Under the pieces are notes generated by a model. That model saw only the letters and a program-made list of their open reading frames with translations. It made no database searches and was not told the origin of the DNA. This document shows positions 55,344 to 62,745 of a stretch of DNA of 64,000 bases, one piece after another. Each line of letters begins with the position of its first letter. Positions within the stretch are counted from its first letter, which is position 1. The position numbers and the translations under genes are program-made. The DNA comes from Noviluteimonas lactosilytica (GTDB taxonomy: Bacteria > Pseudomonadota > Gammaproteobacteria > Xanthomonadales > Xanthomonadaceae), in the NCBI RefSeq assembly GCF_020866925.1, contig NZ_JAJGAK010000001.1, positions 620,001 through 684,000 of the forward strand, read 5' to 3'.

Positions 55344-56249
55344 ATGCGCCTGCGCACCGCCCTCGCCGCCCTCGGCCTGTCCTGCCTGCTCGCCGCGTGC
55401 GGCGGCGGCGACGAGCGCCCGCGACCGCGCCTGGCCGGCCTGATCCTCGACGGCGCGCTCGACGAAACGAGCGGCCTCGCCGCATCGCCGACCCATCGCG
55501 ACACCTTGTGGCTGTTGCAGGACGGCGGCAACGGCCCCTACGTGCATGCAATCTCGAAGCGTGGTTCGCGCATCGCGACATTGCGCGTGGAAGGCGTGCG
55601 CAACACCGACTGGGAAGACCTCGACGCATTCGCATGGCGCGACGGACGCTGGCTGCTCATCGCCGACACCGGCGACAACGGCGGCCTGCGTCGCACGCTG
55701 CAATTGCACGTCGTGCCCGAGCCGGAGAAGCTCGCCGATGGCGCCACGTTGCGGCCCGCGTGGTCGATCGCGTTCCGCTGGCCCGACGGCCCGCGCGATT
55801 GCGAAGCCGTCGCGGTCGACCCGAACGCCAACGAAGTGCTGCTGATCTCGAAGAAGCGAAATCCCGCGCAGTTGTTCTCGGTGCCGTTGCGGCCCACGCG
55901 CGGCGTGGCGACCGCACGATTGCTCGCGACGCTCGCGCCGCCGGCCGACGCGACTCCGACATCGACCCAGGCCGACGCGCGTCGCGACGCACTGGGCCGA
56001 CAGGTGACGTCGGCCGGACTTTCGCCCGACGGCCGCACGCTCGCGGTGCTCACCTACGACCGACTGTTGCTGTATCCGCGCAGCGAAGGCGAATCGTGGG
56101 CGCGAGCGGTGTCGCGTCCGCCACGCACGCAAGCGCTACCGTGGCTCCACCAGGCCGAAGGTCTCGCGTGGATGCCCGACGGCAAGGGGCTGATCGCGAC
56201 CGGCGAGTTCAGTCCCGCGCCGCTGGTCTGGTTGCCCGCCAACCCCTGA
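55344..56249 (+). CDS. Lipoprotein with propeller-like repeats, function unknown
   Basis: The 301-residue protein has a lipobox LAAC ([13 protein letters not shown]). The mature part has blade-like segments ([97 protein letters not shown]). These suggest a six-bladed beta-propeller like SMP-30/phytase-like proteins. Membrane-anchored in the periplasm or outer membrane. No partner is evident. Divergent from purT. Confidence 0.75.
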   Translation: MRLRTALAALGLSCLLAACGGGDERPRPRLAGLILDGALDETSGLAASPTHRDTLWLLQDGGNGPYVHAISKRGSRIATLRVEGVRNTDWEDLDAFAWRDGRWLLIADTGDNGGLRRTLQLHVVPEPEKLADGATLRPAWSIAFRWPDGPRDCEAVAVDPNANEVLLISKKRNPAQLFSVPLRPTRGVATARLLATLAPPADATPTSTQADARRDALGRQVTSAGLSPDGRTLAVLTYDRLLLYPRSEGESWARAVSRPPRTQALPWLHQAEGLAWMPDGKGLIATGEFSPAPLVWLPANP

Positions 56250-56308
56250 GCCCGCGACCCCCCACTTCGGGGACGACGCGCCGTTCGTCGCCTGTCGCTT
56301 GCGGCGAC

Positions 56309-56327
56309 TGATATCACAGTGATATCA
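56309..56327. promoter_or_regulatory. Twin TGATATCA operator upstream of the SPFH operon
   Basis: TGATATCACAGTGATATCA contains two copies of the 8-bp palindrome TGATATCA at 56309-56316 and 56320-56327, 11 bp centre to centre. The whole 19-mer is also a perfect palindrome. It lies 41 nt before the SPFH start and overlaps the expected -10 of a promoter with TTGCGG at 56299-56304. A ribbon-helix-helix regulator encoded in the operon is a likely binder. Confidence 0.65.
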
Positions 56328-56367
56328 CTTACTGGCACCCCAATCCCGGGGTCCAGCGAGGCCTTTG

Positions 56368-57231
56368 ATGAAAGAGAACCCCATCCGTTCCGCCGCCGGC
56401 ATCCCCATGTTGCTTGCCCTGCTGGTGGCGCTGCTCATCGGCGCATACCTGTGCTTCAACGGGGTCCGCACCGACGCGCCGGCATGGATCGTGGCCGGCC
56501 TGCTCGTCAACGTCGTCGCCTTCGTCTGCCTGTTCGGCCTGTACATGGTCGAGCCCAACCAGGCGGCGGTGGTGAGCCTGTTCGGCAAGTACGTCGGCAC
56601 CGTCAAGGAAAACGGCCTGCGCTGGAACAACCCCTTCTATTCCAAGCGCAAGGTCAGCCAGCGCGTGCGCAACTTCGAGAGCGGCAAGCTCAAGGTCAAC
56701 GAACTCGACGGCAGCCCGATCGAGATCGCCGCGGTGATCGTGTGGCAGGTCGTGGATTCGGCCGAAGCCGTGTTCAACGTCGACGACTACGAGAGCTTCG
56801 TGCACATCCAGTCCGAGTCGGCGCTGCGCGGCATGGCGACCAGCTTCCCGTACGACCAGCACGAGGAAGGCCAGTTGTCGCTGCGCAGCCATGCCGCCGA
56901 AATCAGCTCGCACCTGCAGCAGGAGTTGTCCGATCGCCTGGCCGACGCCGGCGTGCAGGTGCTCGACGCGCGCATCAGCCACCTCGCCTACGCCCCGGAA
57001 ATCGCGCAGGCGATGCTGCAGCGCCAGCAGGCCAACGCGATCATCGCCGCGCGCACGCGCATCGTCGCCGGCGCCGTGAGCATGGTCGAAATGGCCCTGG
57101 CCGAGTTGCAGAAGAACGATGTCGTGAAGCTCGACGAAGAGCGCAAGGCGCAGATGGTCAGCAACCTGTTGGTCGTGTTGTGCGGCGAGCGCGGTACGCA
57201 GCCGATCGTCAACACGGGCACGCTGTACTGA
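56368..57231 (+). CDS. SPFH-domain membrane scaffold protein
   Basis: The 287-residue protein has two N-terminal membrane helices (IPMLLALLVALLIGAYLCF and IVAGLLVNVVAFVCLFGLYM), then an SPFH/band-7 domain (VEPNQAAVVSLFGKYVGTVKENGLRW; IEIAAVIVWQVVDSAEAVF) and a coiled-coil rich C-terminus (AQAMLQRQQANAIIAARTRIVAGAVSMVEMAL). SPFH proteins form large membrane rings or rafts. The start is ATG 56368; the TTG one codon earlier was not used. Its stop overlaps the start of the ribbon-helix-helix gene. The class resembles slipin/HflC-like proteins; no protease is nearby. Confidence 0.88.
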   Translation: MKENPIRSAAGIPMLLALLVALLIGAYLCFNGVRTDAPAWIVAGLLVNVVAFVCLFGLYMVEPNQAAVVSLFGKYVGTVKENGLRWNNPFYSKRKVSQRVRNFESGKLKVNELDGSPIEIAAVIVWQVVDSAEAVFNVDDYESFVHIQSESALRGMATSFPYDQHEEGQLSLRSHAAEISSHLQQELSDRLADAGVQVLDARISHLAYAPEIAQAMLQRQQANAIIAARTRIVAGAVSMVEMALAELQKNDVVKLDEERKAQMVSNLLVVLCGERGTQPIVNTGTLY

Positions 57232-57425
57232 TGGCCGAGAAGAAGGCCTATCCGCTGCGCATCAACGCCGACGTGCTCGGCGCCGCGCAGCGATGGGCCG
57301 ACGACGAACTGCGATCGCTGAACGCGCAGATCGAGTACGTGTTGCGCGACGCGCTGCGCAAGGCGGGGCGCCTCCCGGCGCCGCCGCCGTCGAAGGACGA
57401 GGAGGAAGACAATGGCCGCGGGTGA
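57231..57425 (+). CDS. Arc/ribbon-helix-helix small DNA-binding protein
   Basis: The 64-residue protein has an N-terminal beta strand (KKAYPLRINADVL) followed by two helices (GAAQRWADDELRSLNAQIEYVLRDALRKAG), the Arc/MetJ/RHH pattern. An acidic tail follows. It overlaps the SPFH stop by one base and the DUF4177 gene by 14 nt, so it is tightly coupled. Arc-type dimers bind palindromic half-sites about 11 bp apart; the twin operator at 56309-56327 fits. Confidence 0.8.
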   Translation: MAEKKAYPLRINADVLGAAQRWADDELRSLNAQIEYVLRDALRKAGRLPAPPPSKDEEEDNGRG

Positions 57426-57591
57426 TCGCTGGAACTACGTGGTGGAAGTGAAGCCGGGCTTCATGGGGCTGTCCCGGGAGGCCGTGCAGGAAAAGCTGGT
57501 GCAACTCGGCCTGCAGGGCTGGGAACTCGTGAGCGTGGTGCAATCGCATCCGTTCAAGGCCGTGCAGCTCTACCTCAAGAAGCCCATCTGA
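57412..57591 (+). CDS. DUF4177 small protein
   Basis: This 59-residue ORF begins MAAGDRWNYVVEVKPGF. The pattern W-x-Y-x-V/V..L-x-x-x-G-x-x-G-W-E-L-V (LVQLGLQGWELVSVVQ) and the end LYLKKPI define DUF4177. GAGGAGGAAGA precedes the ATG. The function of DUF4177 is unknown; such small proteins often accompany membrane operons. It overlaps the RHH gene by 14 nt. Confidence 0.8.
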   Translation: MAAGDRWNYVVEVKPGFMGLSREAVQEKLVQLGLQGWELVSVVQSHPFKAVQLYLKKPI

Positions 57592-57605
57592 ACAGGAGGC
57601 GCGCA

Positions 57606-57800
57606 GTGAACGCTGCATCGCATCGTCCCTTCACCACCGTCGCGGCGGCGGTCTTCACCATCGTCGCGCTGCTGCAAGCCTGGCGAGCGTTCGCCGGCAT
57701 CCCGCTGGACATCGGCGGCACGGCGATTCCCGTCGCCGCATCGTGGGTGGCGGCCATCGTCGCTGGCGCCCTCGCCTTCTGGGGCTGGCGCACGCGCTGA
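57606..57800 (+). CDS. Small two-helix membrane protein
   Basis: The 64-residue protein begins with GTG 57606, with AGGAGG 7 nt upstream. It has two hydrophobic stretches (TTVAAAVFTIVALLQAWRAFAG and AASWVAAIVAGALAFWGW), so it spans the membrane twice. No family was recognised. It follows the DUF4177 gene by 14 nt and should be the fourth gene of the SPFH operon. Confidence 0.7.
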   Translation: MNAASHRPFTTVAAAVFTIVALLQAWRAFAGIPLDIGGTAIPVAASWVAAIVAGALAFWGWRTR

Positions 57801-57821
57801 GCGCGTCGGTACCCTTGGCGG

Positions 57822-58619
57822 ATGCGCAACGTCGCCAGGGTACTGCTCAACACGCCGGACATCGAAGTGTGGCCCGGCGGCCTGCTGCGCGCGCGCAGCA
57901 ACCATGACGCACGCGTGCTCTCGCGCGCCACGCGCGTGCTGCGCCGCAAGCGCGACGGCCGCTATCTCGCCGCGGAGTTGCCCGAAGGCCTGATGCCGAT
58001 CGTGGAGCGGCTGACGCGCGAGGACGGCATCGACGCCGCGCTCGACGCGCTCGAGGCCTTCGCCCCGCACGAACGCGCCGGGCTCGAACGCGTCCGCGAT
58101 CTCCCCCTCACCCGCCTGCGCGAACGCCTCGACCTGCTCGGCATCGACGACGACTACGCGCAGCGCACCGGCCTGCCGCTGGTCGCCGAACCCGATCGCC
58201 TCGACTTCGCGGGGTTCGATCGATTCCGCCGCCCGCTGTGGCTGCTGCCGGGTGCCGCACGCGCCTGGCTGCACATGCAGGCCGAGGCGATGCGCGACGG
58301 CGTCGTGCTCGAATCGATCAGCGGCTATCGCTCGCACGATTACCAACTCGGCATCTTCGAACGCAAGCTCGCGCGCGGGCTCACCGTCGACGAGATCCTC
58401 CAGGTCAACGCCGCGCCGGGCTACAGCGAACACCACGGCGGTCGCGCGCTCGACATCGGCACGCCCGACGAACCGCCGGCGGAGGAATCGTTCGAACAGA
58501 CCGCGGCGTTCGAGTGGTTGCAGCGCAACGCCGAGGGACACGGCTTCGTGCTGAGCTACCCGCGCGACAACCCGCACGGCATCGTCTACGAACCCTGGCA
58601 CTGGTGCTGGCGTGGCTGA
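57822..58619 (+). CDS. M15-family D-alanyl-D-alanine carboxypeptidase-like protein
   Basis: The 265-residue protein has a VanY/M15B domain in its C-terminal half: SGYRSHDYQLGIFERKL, the zinc motif SEHHGGRALDIG (His and Asp ligands) and EPWHW with the second His and catalytic Glu. The N-terminal 120 residues are unusual and contain no signal peptide. It would trim D-Ala from muropeptides or lipid-linked precursors, possibly inside the cytosol. It begins 21 nt after the small membrane protein and overlaps the acyltransferase gene by 8 nt. Confidence 0.85.
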   Translation: MRNVARVLLNTPDIEVWPGGLLRARSNHDARVLSRATRVLRRKRDGRYLAAELPEGLMPIVERLTREDGIDAALDALEAFAPHERAGLERVRDLPLTRLRERLDLLGIDDDYAQRTGLPLVAEPDRLDFAGFDRFRRPLWLLPGAARAWLHMQAEAMRDGVVLESISGYRSHDYQLGIFERKLARGLTVDEILQVNAAPGYSEHHGGRALDIGTPDEPPAEESFEQTAAFEWLQRNAEGHGFVLSYPRDNPHGIVYEPWHWCWRG

Positions 58620-59676
58620 AGTCGCGGGGCCGCGCACCATCGCGCACGCCTGGGACTCCGGGCGCAACCACTTCAACATCCTTCGACTGGTCGCCGCGTG
58701 GCTGGTCATCTACGGGCATGCGTGGCCGATCACCGGATCCCCGGGCGGCGACCTGATCGGCAAGTTCACGACGATCAAGTTCGCCGGCGCGGTCGCCGTC
58801 GACGTGTTCTTCGTCGTCAGCGGGTTCCTCATCGCGGCGAGCCTGCAACGCAACAGCGTGCGCGGCTACCTCGCCTCGCGCGCGTTGCGCATCGTGCCCG
58901 CGCTGGTGGTGTGCGTCGCGCTGACGGTGTTCGTGCTCGGGCCGTTGTTGACGACTTCGCCCGACTACTGGCGCGCGCCGGAAACGTGGCGCTACCTGTG
59001 GTCGAACGCGACGCTGTGGCGCGCGGAATTCTTCCTGCCCGGCGTGTTCTCGACGCTGCCGCAGACCGCGGCGAACGGCTCGTTGTGGACGCTGCCGATC
59101 GAAGCGCGCCTGTACATCCTGCTGCTCATCGCCTCGATGCTCGGCGCGCTGACGACGAAGCGCTATCTCGTGCCGTGGCTGCTCGCGTTGTTCGGCGCAG
59201 CGGTCTTCGCCTGGTGGCGCGCGCCGCTGCCGGACTGGGTCGAGAACGACATCTGGTGCGCCGCGTTCTTCATCACCGGCACGGCGTTGTGGCTGTATCG
59301 CGACCATGTGCGGCTGTCGTGGATACCGGTCGCGGTGTTGTTCGTGCTGGCGGCGCTGACGCGCGGTACGCCGTGGTTCGTGGCGCCCTACTTCATGCTC
59401 GTGTGCTACGGGACGCTGTGGATCGCATTCTCGAAGGCGCCCGCGCGCATGGCGCACCACGACTTGTCGTATGGGCTCTACTTGTATGGATGGCCCGTCG
59501 CGCAGGTCGTGCAGACCTTCTCGCCGGGCGGTCCGTTGCACAACGTGTTGTGGACGACGCTGATCGCGCTCGCGCTCGCGGCGATGTCGTGGTTCCTCGT
59601 CGAGCGGCCCGCGTTGCGGGCGAAGCGGCGCTTCGGCACGCGTACGCCGCAGGCATCGCCGGCGAAGGCTGGGTAG
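58612..59676 (+). CDS. Acyltransferase 3 (OafA/YrhL family) membrane protein
   Basis: The 354-residue protein has about ten helices with the acyltransferase-3 features FNILRLVAAWLVIYGHAWPITG (with the R-x10-H motif) and VDVFFVVSGFLIAASL. It would add acetyl or other acyl groups to cell-surface sugars. The start is GTG 58612, overlapping the M15 gene by 8 nt, so coupling is likely. A C-terminal periplasmic SGNH domain, found in some members, is absent. Confidence 0.88.
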   Translation: MAEVAGPRTIAHAWDSGRNHFNILRLVAAWLVIYGHAWPITGSPGGDLIGKFTTIKFAGAVAVDVFFVVSGFLIAASLQRNSVRGYLASRALRIVPALVVCVALTVFVLGPLLTTSPDYWRAPETWRYLWSNATLWRAEFFLPGVFSTLPQTAANGSLWTLPIEARLYILLLIASMLGALTTKRYLVPWLLALFGAAVFAWWRAPLPDWVENDIWCAAFFITGTALWLYRDHVRLSWIPVAVLFVLAALTRGTPWFVAPYFMLVCYGTLWIAFSKAPARMAHHDLSYGLYLYGWPVAQVVQTFSPGGPLHNVLWTTLIALALAAMSWFLVERPALRAKRRFGTRTPQASPAKAG

Positions 59677-59739
59677 CCCGCTTGGTTGCGCTACGCCTTC
59701 CTGGTGTAACCGCCCGCAACCAGCACATGGCTTCCGCGA

Positions 59740-60429
59740 CTACCCCTGCGACCGCTTCACCGGCTTCGCGGTCGGATCGCGTTTGGCTTCCGTCGCCGCA
59801 TCGGCAATACGCCACAGATAGAGGCTCGCATACGTGCGATACGGCCCCCACTTCTCGCCGCGCGCGAGCAACACCTTCGGCGTCGGAACTTCTTCGAGCT
59901 TGTCCACGATCTGCGCGCCCTTGCGCACGCCGAGGTCGTCGACGGGCAGCACGTCGGGGCGGCCGAGGCGGAACATCAGCATCATCTCCACCGTCCAGCG
60001 ACCGATGCCGCGGATCGGCACGAGCGCGTCGATGATCGCGTTCTCGTCCATCGTCGCCATCTGCCGCAGCGTGGGAATCTCGCCGCGTTCTTCGCGCGCC
60101 GCGAGATCGCGCAGCGCGAGCGTCTTGTTGCCCGACACGCCGCACGCGCGCAGCGCAGGGTCGTCGACGCGCGCGAGCGTGTCGCAGTGGAAGCGGTTGT
60201 TGTCGATCGCGACTTCCACGCGGCCGACGATCGTCGCCGCGGCCTTGCCGCTCAACTGCTGGTAGAGGATCGCGCGCGCGAGTGCATCGACCGGATCGAA
60301 GGGCTTGCGCCAGCGCGGATCGGGCTCGATCGGGCCGATGCGTTCCATCCACTTGCCGAGCTTGCGGTCGCGTTTGGCCAGATGCGCCCACGCCGCTTCG
60401 GTATCGAAACCACGAGAGACCCGCGCCAT
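59740..60429 (-). CDS. DNA-3-methyladenine glycosylase II (AlkA/HhH-GPD)
   Basis: The 229-residue protein is an HhH-GPD glycosylase. The helix-hairpin-helix and catalytic region reads PIRGIGRWTVEMMLMFRLGRPDVLPVDDLGVRKG, with the essential Asp in PVDD. It excises alkylated bases. The start is ATG 60429 with AGGAGG 5 nt upstream; a start 12 codons earlier is not supported. It lies 10 nt after the DUF423 gene on the same strand. Confidence 0.9.
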   Translation of the reverse strand: MARVSRGFDTEAAWAHLAKRDRKLGKWMERIGPIEPDPRWRKPFDPVDALARAILYQQLSGKAAATIVGRVEVAIDNNRFHCDTLARVDDPALRACGVSGNKTLALRDLAAREERGEIPTLRQMATMDENAIIDALVPIRGIGRWTVEMMLMFRLGRPDVLPVDDLGVRKGAQIVDKLEEVPTPKVLLARGEKWGPYRTYASLYLWRIADAATEAKRDPTAKPVKRSQG

Positions 60430-60439
60430 CGCGCCTCCT

Positions 60440-60808
60440 TCAGCGTCGCAGCGAATAGAGGGCAAGCATCAGCCAGCCGGCGATCGCGAGCATGCCACCG
60501 ATCGGCGCCAGCGCGGTCGAGGCATGCGCGAACACGGCGCCGACTAGGCTGCCCGCGAACAGCAGCGTGCCCGCCATCAACGCGATCAGCGAGAGGCCGC
60601 CGAACCAATGCGCGCCGTGGCGTGCGAGCGCCGCGAGCGCAAGGCCGTGGCCGAAGGCGAACAGCGTCGCAGTGATCAAGCGTTCGCGCGCCTGCGGTTC
60701 GAGCACCGCGTGCGCGGCGTAAGCCGACAGCGCGACCGCGGCGGCTGCGAACAACGCGCCCGCGAATCCCGCGAGGCGAATGGTGGCGTTGCGTTCTCCG
60801 GTGCGCAT
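60440..60808 (-). CDS. DUF423 membrane protein
   Basis: The 122-residue protein has four hydrophobic helices and the DUF423 (YgdD) motifs LAGFAGALFAAAAVALSAYAAHA at the N-terminus and LFAFGHGLALAAL in the middle. GGAGGAC precedes the ATG. Function unknown; it is likely in one operon with alkA. Confidence 0.88.
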   Translation of the reverse strand: MRTGERNATIRLAGFAGALFAAAAVALSAYAAHAVLEPQARERLITATLFAFGHGLALAALARHGAHWFGGLSLIALMAGTLLFAGSLVGAVFAHASTALAPIGGMLAIAGWLMLALYSLRR

Positions 60809-60839
60809 GCGTGTCCTCCGTTTGCGTCCCCCTGAAACG

Positions 60840-60865
60840 ACGAACGCCGCATGGGCGGCGTTCGT
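60840..60865 (-). terminator. Hairpin terminator after the SRPBCC gene
   Basis: ACGAACGCCGC pairs with GCGGCGTTCGT around an ATGG loop. The minus-strand tail is TCGTTTC, a weak U tract. It separates the SRPBCC gene from the DUF423 gene. Confidence 0.6.
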
Positions 60866-60893
60866 CTTGCAACTTGCAGCTTGTCGCGAAAGC

Positions 60894-61967
60894 TTACTTC
60901 AGCTGCCACATGAGCTGGTAGGTGCCTTCGTCGGTGAAGCCCGAATCGACGCCGTTGGTCCAGATTTCGAACGGACGGCCCGTGGTCTCGTAACCGCGCG
61001 TCATCGTCCAGGCGCGCAGCGAATCGCGGATCTTCGCCAGGTTGATCATGTGGCCGGTGAAGCCGGCGGTGGCGAAGCGCGCGGGCTGCGTGCGCACGAA
61101 CTGCACCTGCTGCTCGAGCTTCGGCGCCGGGATCTCCGTGGCCGGGCCCGTCTCGCCCTTCTTGCGCACCGGCAACGCGGTGTCGAAGGAGTAGGCGTCG
61201 GCGGCGAATTCGGTGGTGATCACGCGCACGGGGCCGGCGGCTTCGAGGCCGTTGGCGTCCATGACCTTCTTGATCCACTGCAGGTTGGCGTTCATCGCCT
61301 GCTGGATCTTGTCGGGGTCGCGTTCGACGGTGGCCGGGGCGAACAGCAGGTTCTCGGCCGGCAGTTCGACGACCTTCGGCAGGTTCGCCGGATCCTTGCG
61401 GCCGAAGTCGGAGGCGTAGTCGTAGTTCGGGATGCCGGCGAGGTTGTTCACCAGCTTGCCGAGGCCGAGCTTGATGTCGTCGCCGACGGAGTGGATGTAC
61501 AGGCCCTTGTAGCGGCCCATCAGATCCCAGCCGTAATCGACGTCATACGTCTGCGTGATTTCGACGTTGCGGTTGTTGCGACCGGTCGGCTTCAGGGTGA
61601 AGACCGCCTTCTTGTTGGTGCCGCGCGTTTCGTCGGTGATGTCGTATTCGAGGCGATTGCCTTCCGCCTTCGTCAACGTCCACTTCCCGGTGCCGACCTG
61701 CTTGTCGTTCGACGCGTATTGGAAGCCGGCGCCCTGGCCCGAATCGGGGCCGAAGAACGTCCACTCCATGCGCGGGTCCTTCAGCGCAAGGACGTTCCAA
61801 TCCTTGAAACGGCGCGGGCTGCTCAGCGTGTCGCGCACGATCGTCATCTTGCGATTCGTTTCGACGCTTTCCTGCACGTGACGCGAGGACGGCAGCACGA
61901 TGCCGATGATGACGAACAGCGCGGCGACGATCGCCAGGGAAATCAGGATCTCGATCAAACGGGTCAT
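60894..61967 (-). CDS. SRPBCC-family membrane-anchored protein
   Basis: The 357-residue protein has one N-terminal helix (IEILISLAIVAALFVIIGIVL) and two START/polyketide-cyclase-like halves: the first has SSRHVQESVETNRKMTIVRDTLSSPRRFKDWN and NVEITQTYDVDYGWDLMGRYK; the second has QQVQFVRTQPARFATAGFTGHM. GGAGAG stands 8 nt before ATG 61967. It is probably periplasmic and binds a lipid-like ligand; no enzyme activity is evident. Confidence 0.8.
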   Translation of the reverse strand: MTRLIEILISLAIVAALFVIIGIVLPSSRHVQESVETNRKMTIVRDTLSSPRRFKDWNVLALKDPRMEWTFFGPDSGQGAGFQYASNDKQVGTGKWTLTKAEGNRLEYDITDETRGTNKKAVFTLKPTGRNNRNVEITQTYDVDYGWDLMGRYKGLYIHSVGDDIKLGLGKLVNNLAGIPNYDYASDFGRKDPANLPKVVELPAENLLFAPATVERDPDKIQQAMNANLQWIKKVMDANGLEAAGPVRVITTEFAADAYSFDTALPVRKKGETGPATEIPAPKLEQQVQFVRTQPARFATAGFTGHMINLAKIRDSLRAWTMTRGYETTGRPFEIWTNGVDSGFTDEGTYQLMWQLK

Positions 61968-62088
61968 TCGGTAACTCTCCAGACCGGGCCGCCACCGGGC
62001 GGGCCGCACAGACCGGCGATGCTAGCAGCCGGCGGGCCTTCCCTGCCAGCGGCCGCTTGGCAAAAAGATGGGCTTGCGAAGCGGGGAT

Positions 62089-62745
62089 TCAGACGAGCTG
62101 CAGCTCGAAGGCCTTCAGCACGGCACGCGTGCGATCGCGCACGCCGAGCTTCGACAGGATGTTGGACACATGGTTCTTGATCGTGCCCTCGGCCACGCCA
62201 AGCGAATTGGCGATCTCCTTGTTGGAGAAGCCGCTGGCCATCAGGCGCAGGATCTCGGTTTCGCGGTCGGTGAGCGGGTCCGGACGGTCGAGGCTCACGA
62301 AATCGTTGCGCATGTGTTCCAGGCCCGACAGCAGGCGCTGGGTCACGGCCGGCTGCACCAGCGAGCCGCCGGCGGCGACGGTCTGGATGGCGCCGACGAG
62401 TTGTTCGAGCGTCACGTCCTTCAGCAGGTAACCCTTCGCGCCGGCCTTGAGGCCGGCAAGGACGAGCTGGTCGTCGTCGAAAGTCGTGAGGATGATGGTT
62501 GGCGGCAGGGTATTCGTGCGGCCCAGCGCCTGCAGCGCCTCCAGGCCCGACATCACCGGCATGCGCATGTCCATGAGGACCACGTCGGGCTGGACCTGCG
62601 GAATCATCTCGACGGCCTGCTTGCCGTCGCCGGCCTCGGCGACGACTTCCATGCCCGGGGCGAGGGCCAGCAGCGAACGGATGCCCTGCCGCACGAGGGT
62701 CTGGTCGTCGACCAGGCAGATGCGGATGGTGCCGGTGCTGTTCAT
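62089..62745 (-). CDS. LuxR/NarL-type response regulator
   Basis: The 218-residue protein has a receiver domain with the acceptor Asp in DVVLMDMRMPVMSG and Lys in KGYLLKDVTLEQL, and a C-terminal LuxR helix-turn-helix (PLTDRETEILRLMASGFSNKEIANSLGVAEGTIKNHVSNILSKLGV). It pairs with the histidine kinase that starts upstream and overlaps it by 4 nt. Such DesR/LiaR-like pairs respond to membrane state. Target genes are not visible in the window. Confidence 0.93.
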   Translation of the reverse strand: MNSTGTIRICLVDDQTLVRQGIRSLLALAPGMEVVAEAGDGKQAVEMIPQVQPDVVLMDMRMPVMSGLEALQALGRTNTLPPTIILTTFDDDQLVLAGLKAGAKGYLLKDVTLEQLVGAIQTVAAGGSLVQPAVTQRLLSGLEHMRNDFVSLDRPDPLTDRETEILRLMASGFSNKEIANSLGVAEGTIKNHVSNILSKLGVRDRTRAVLKAFELQLV

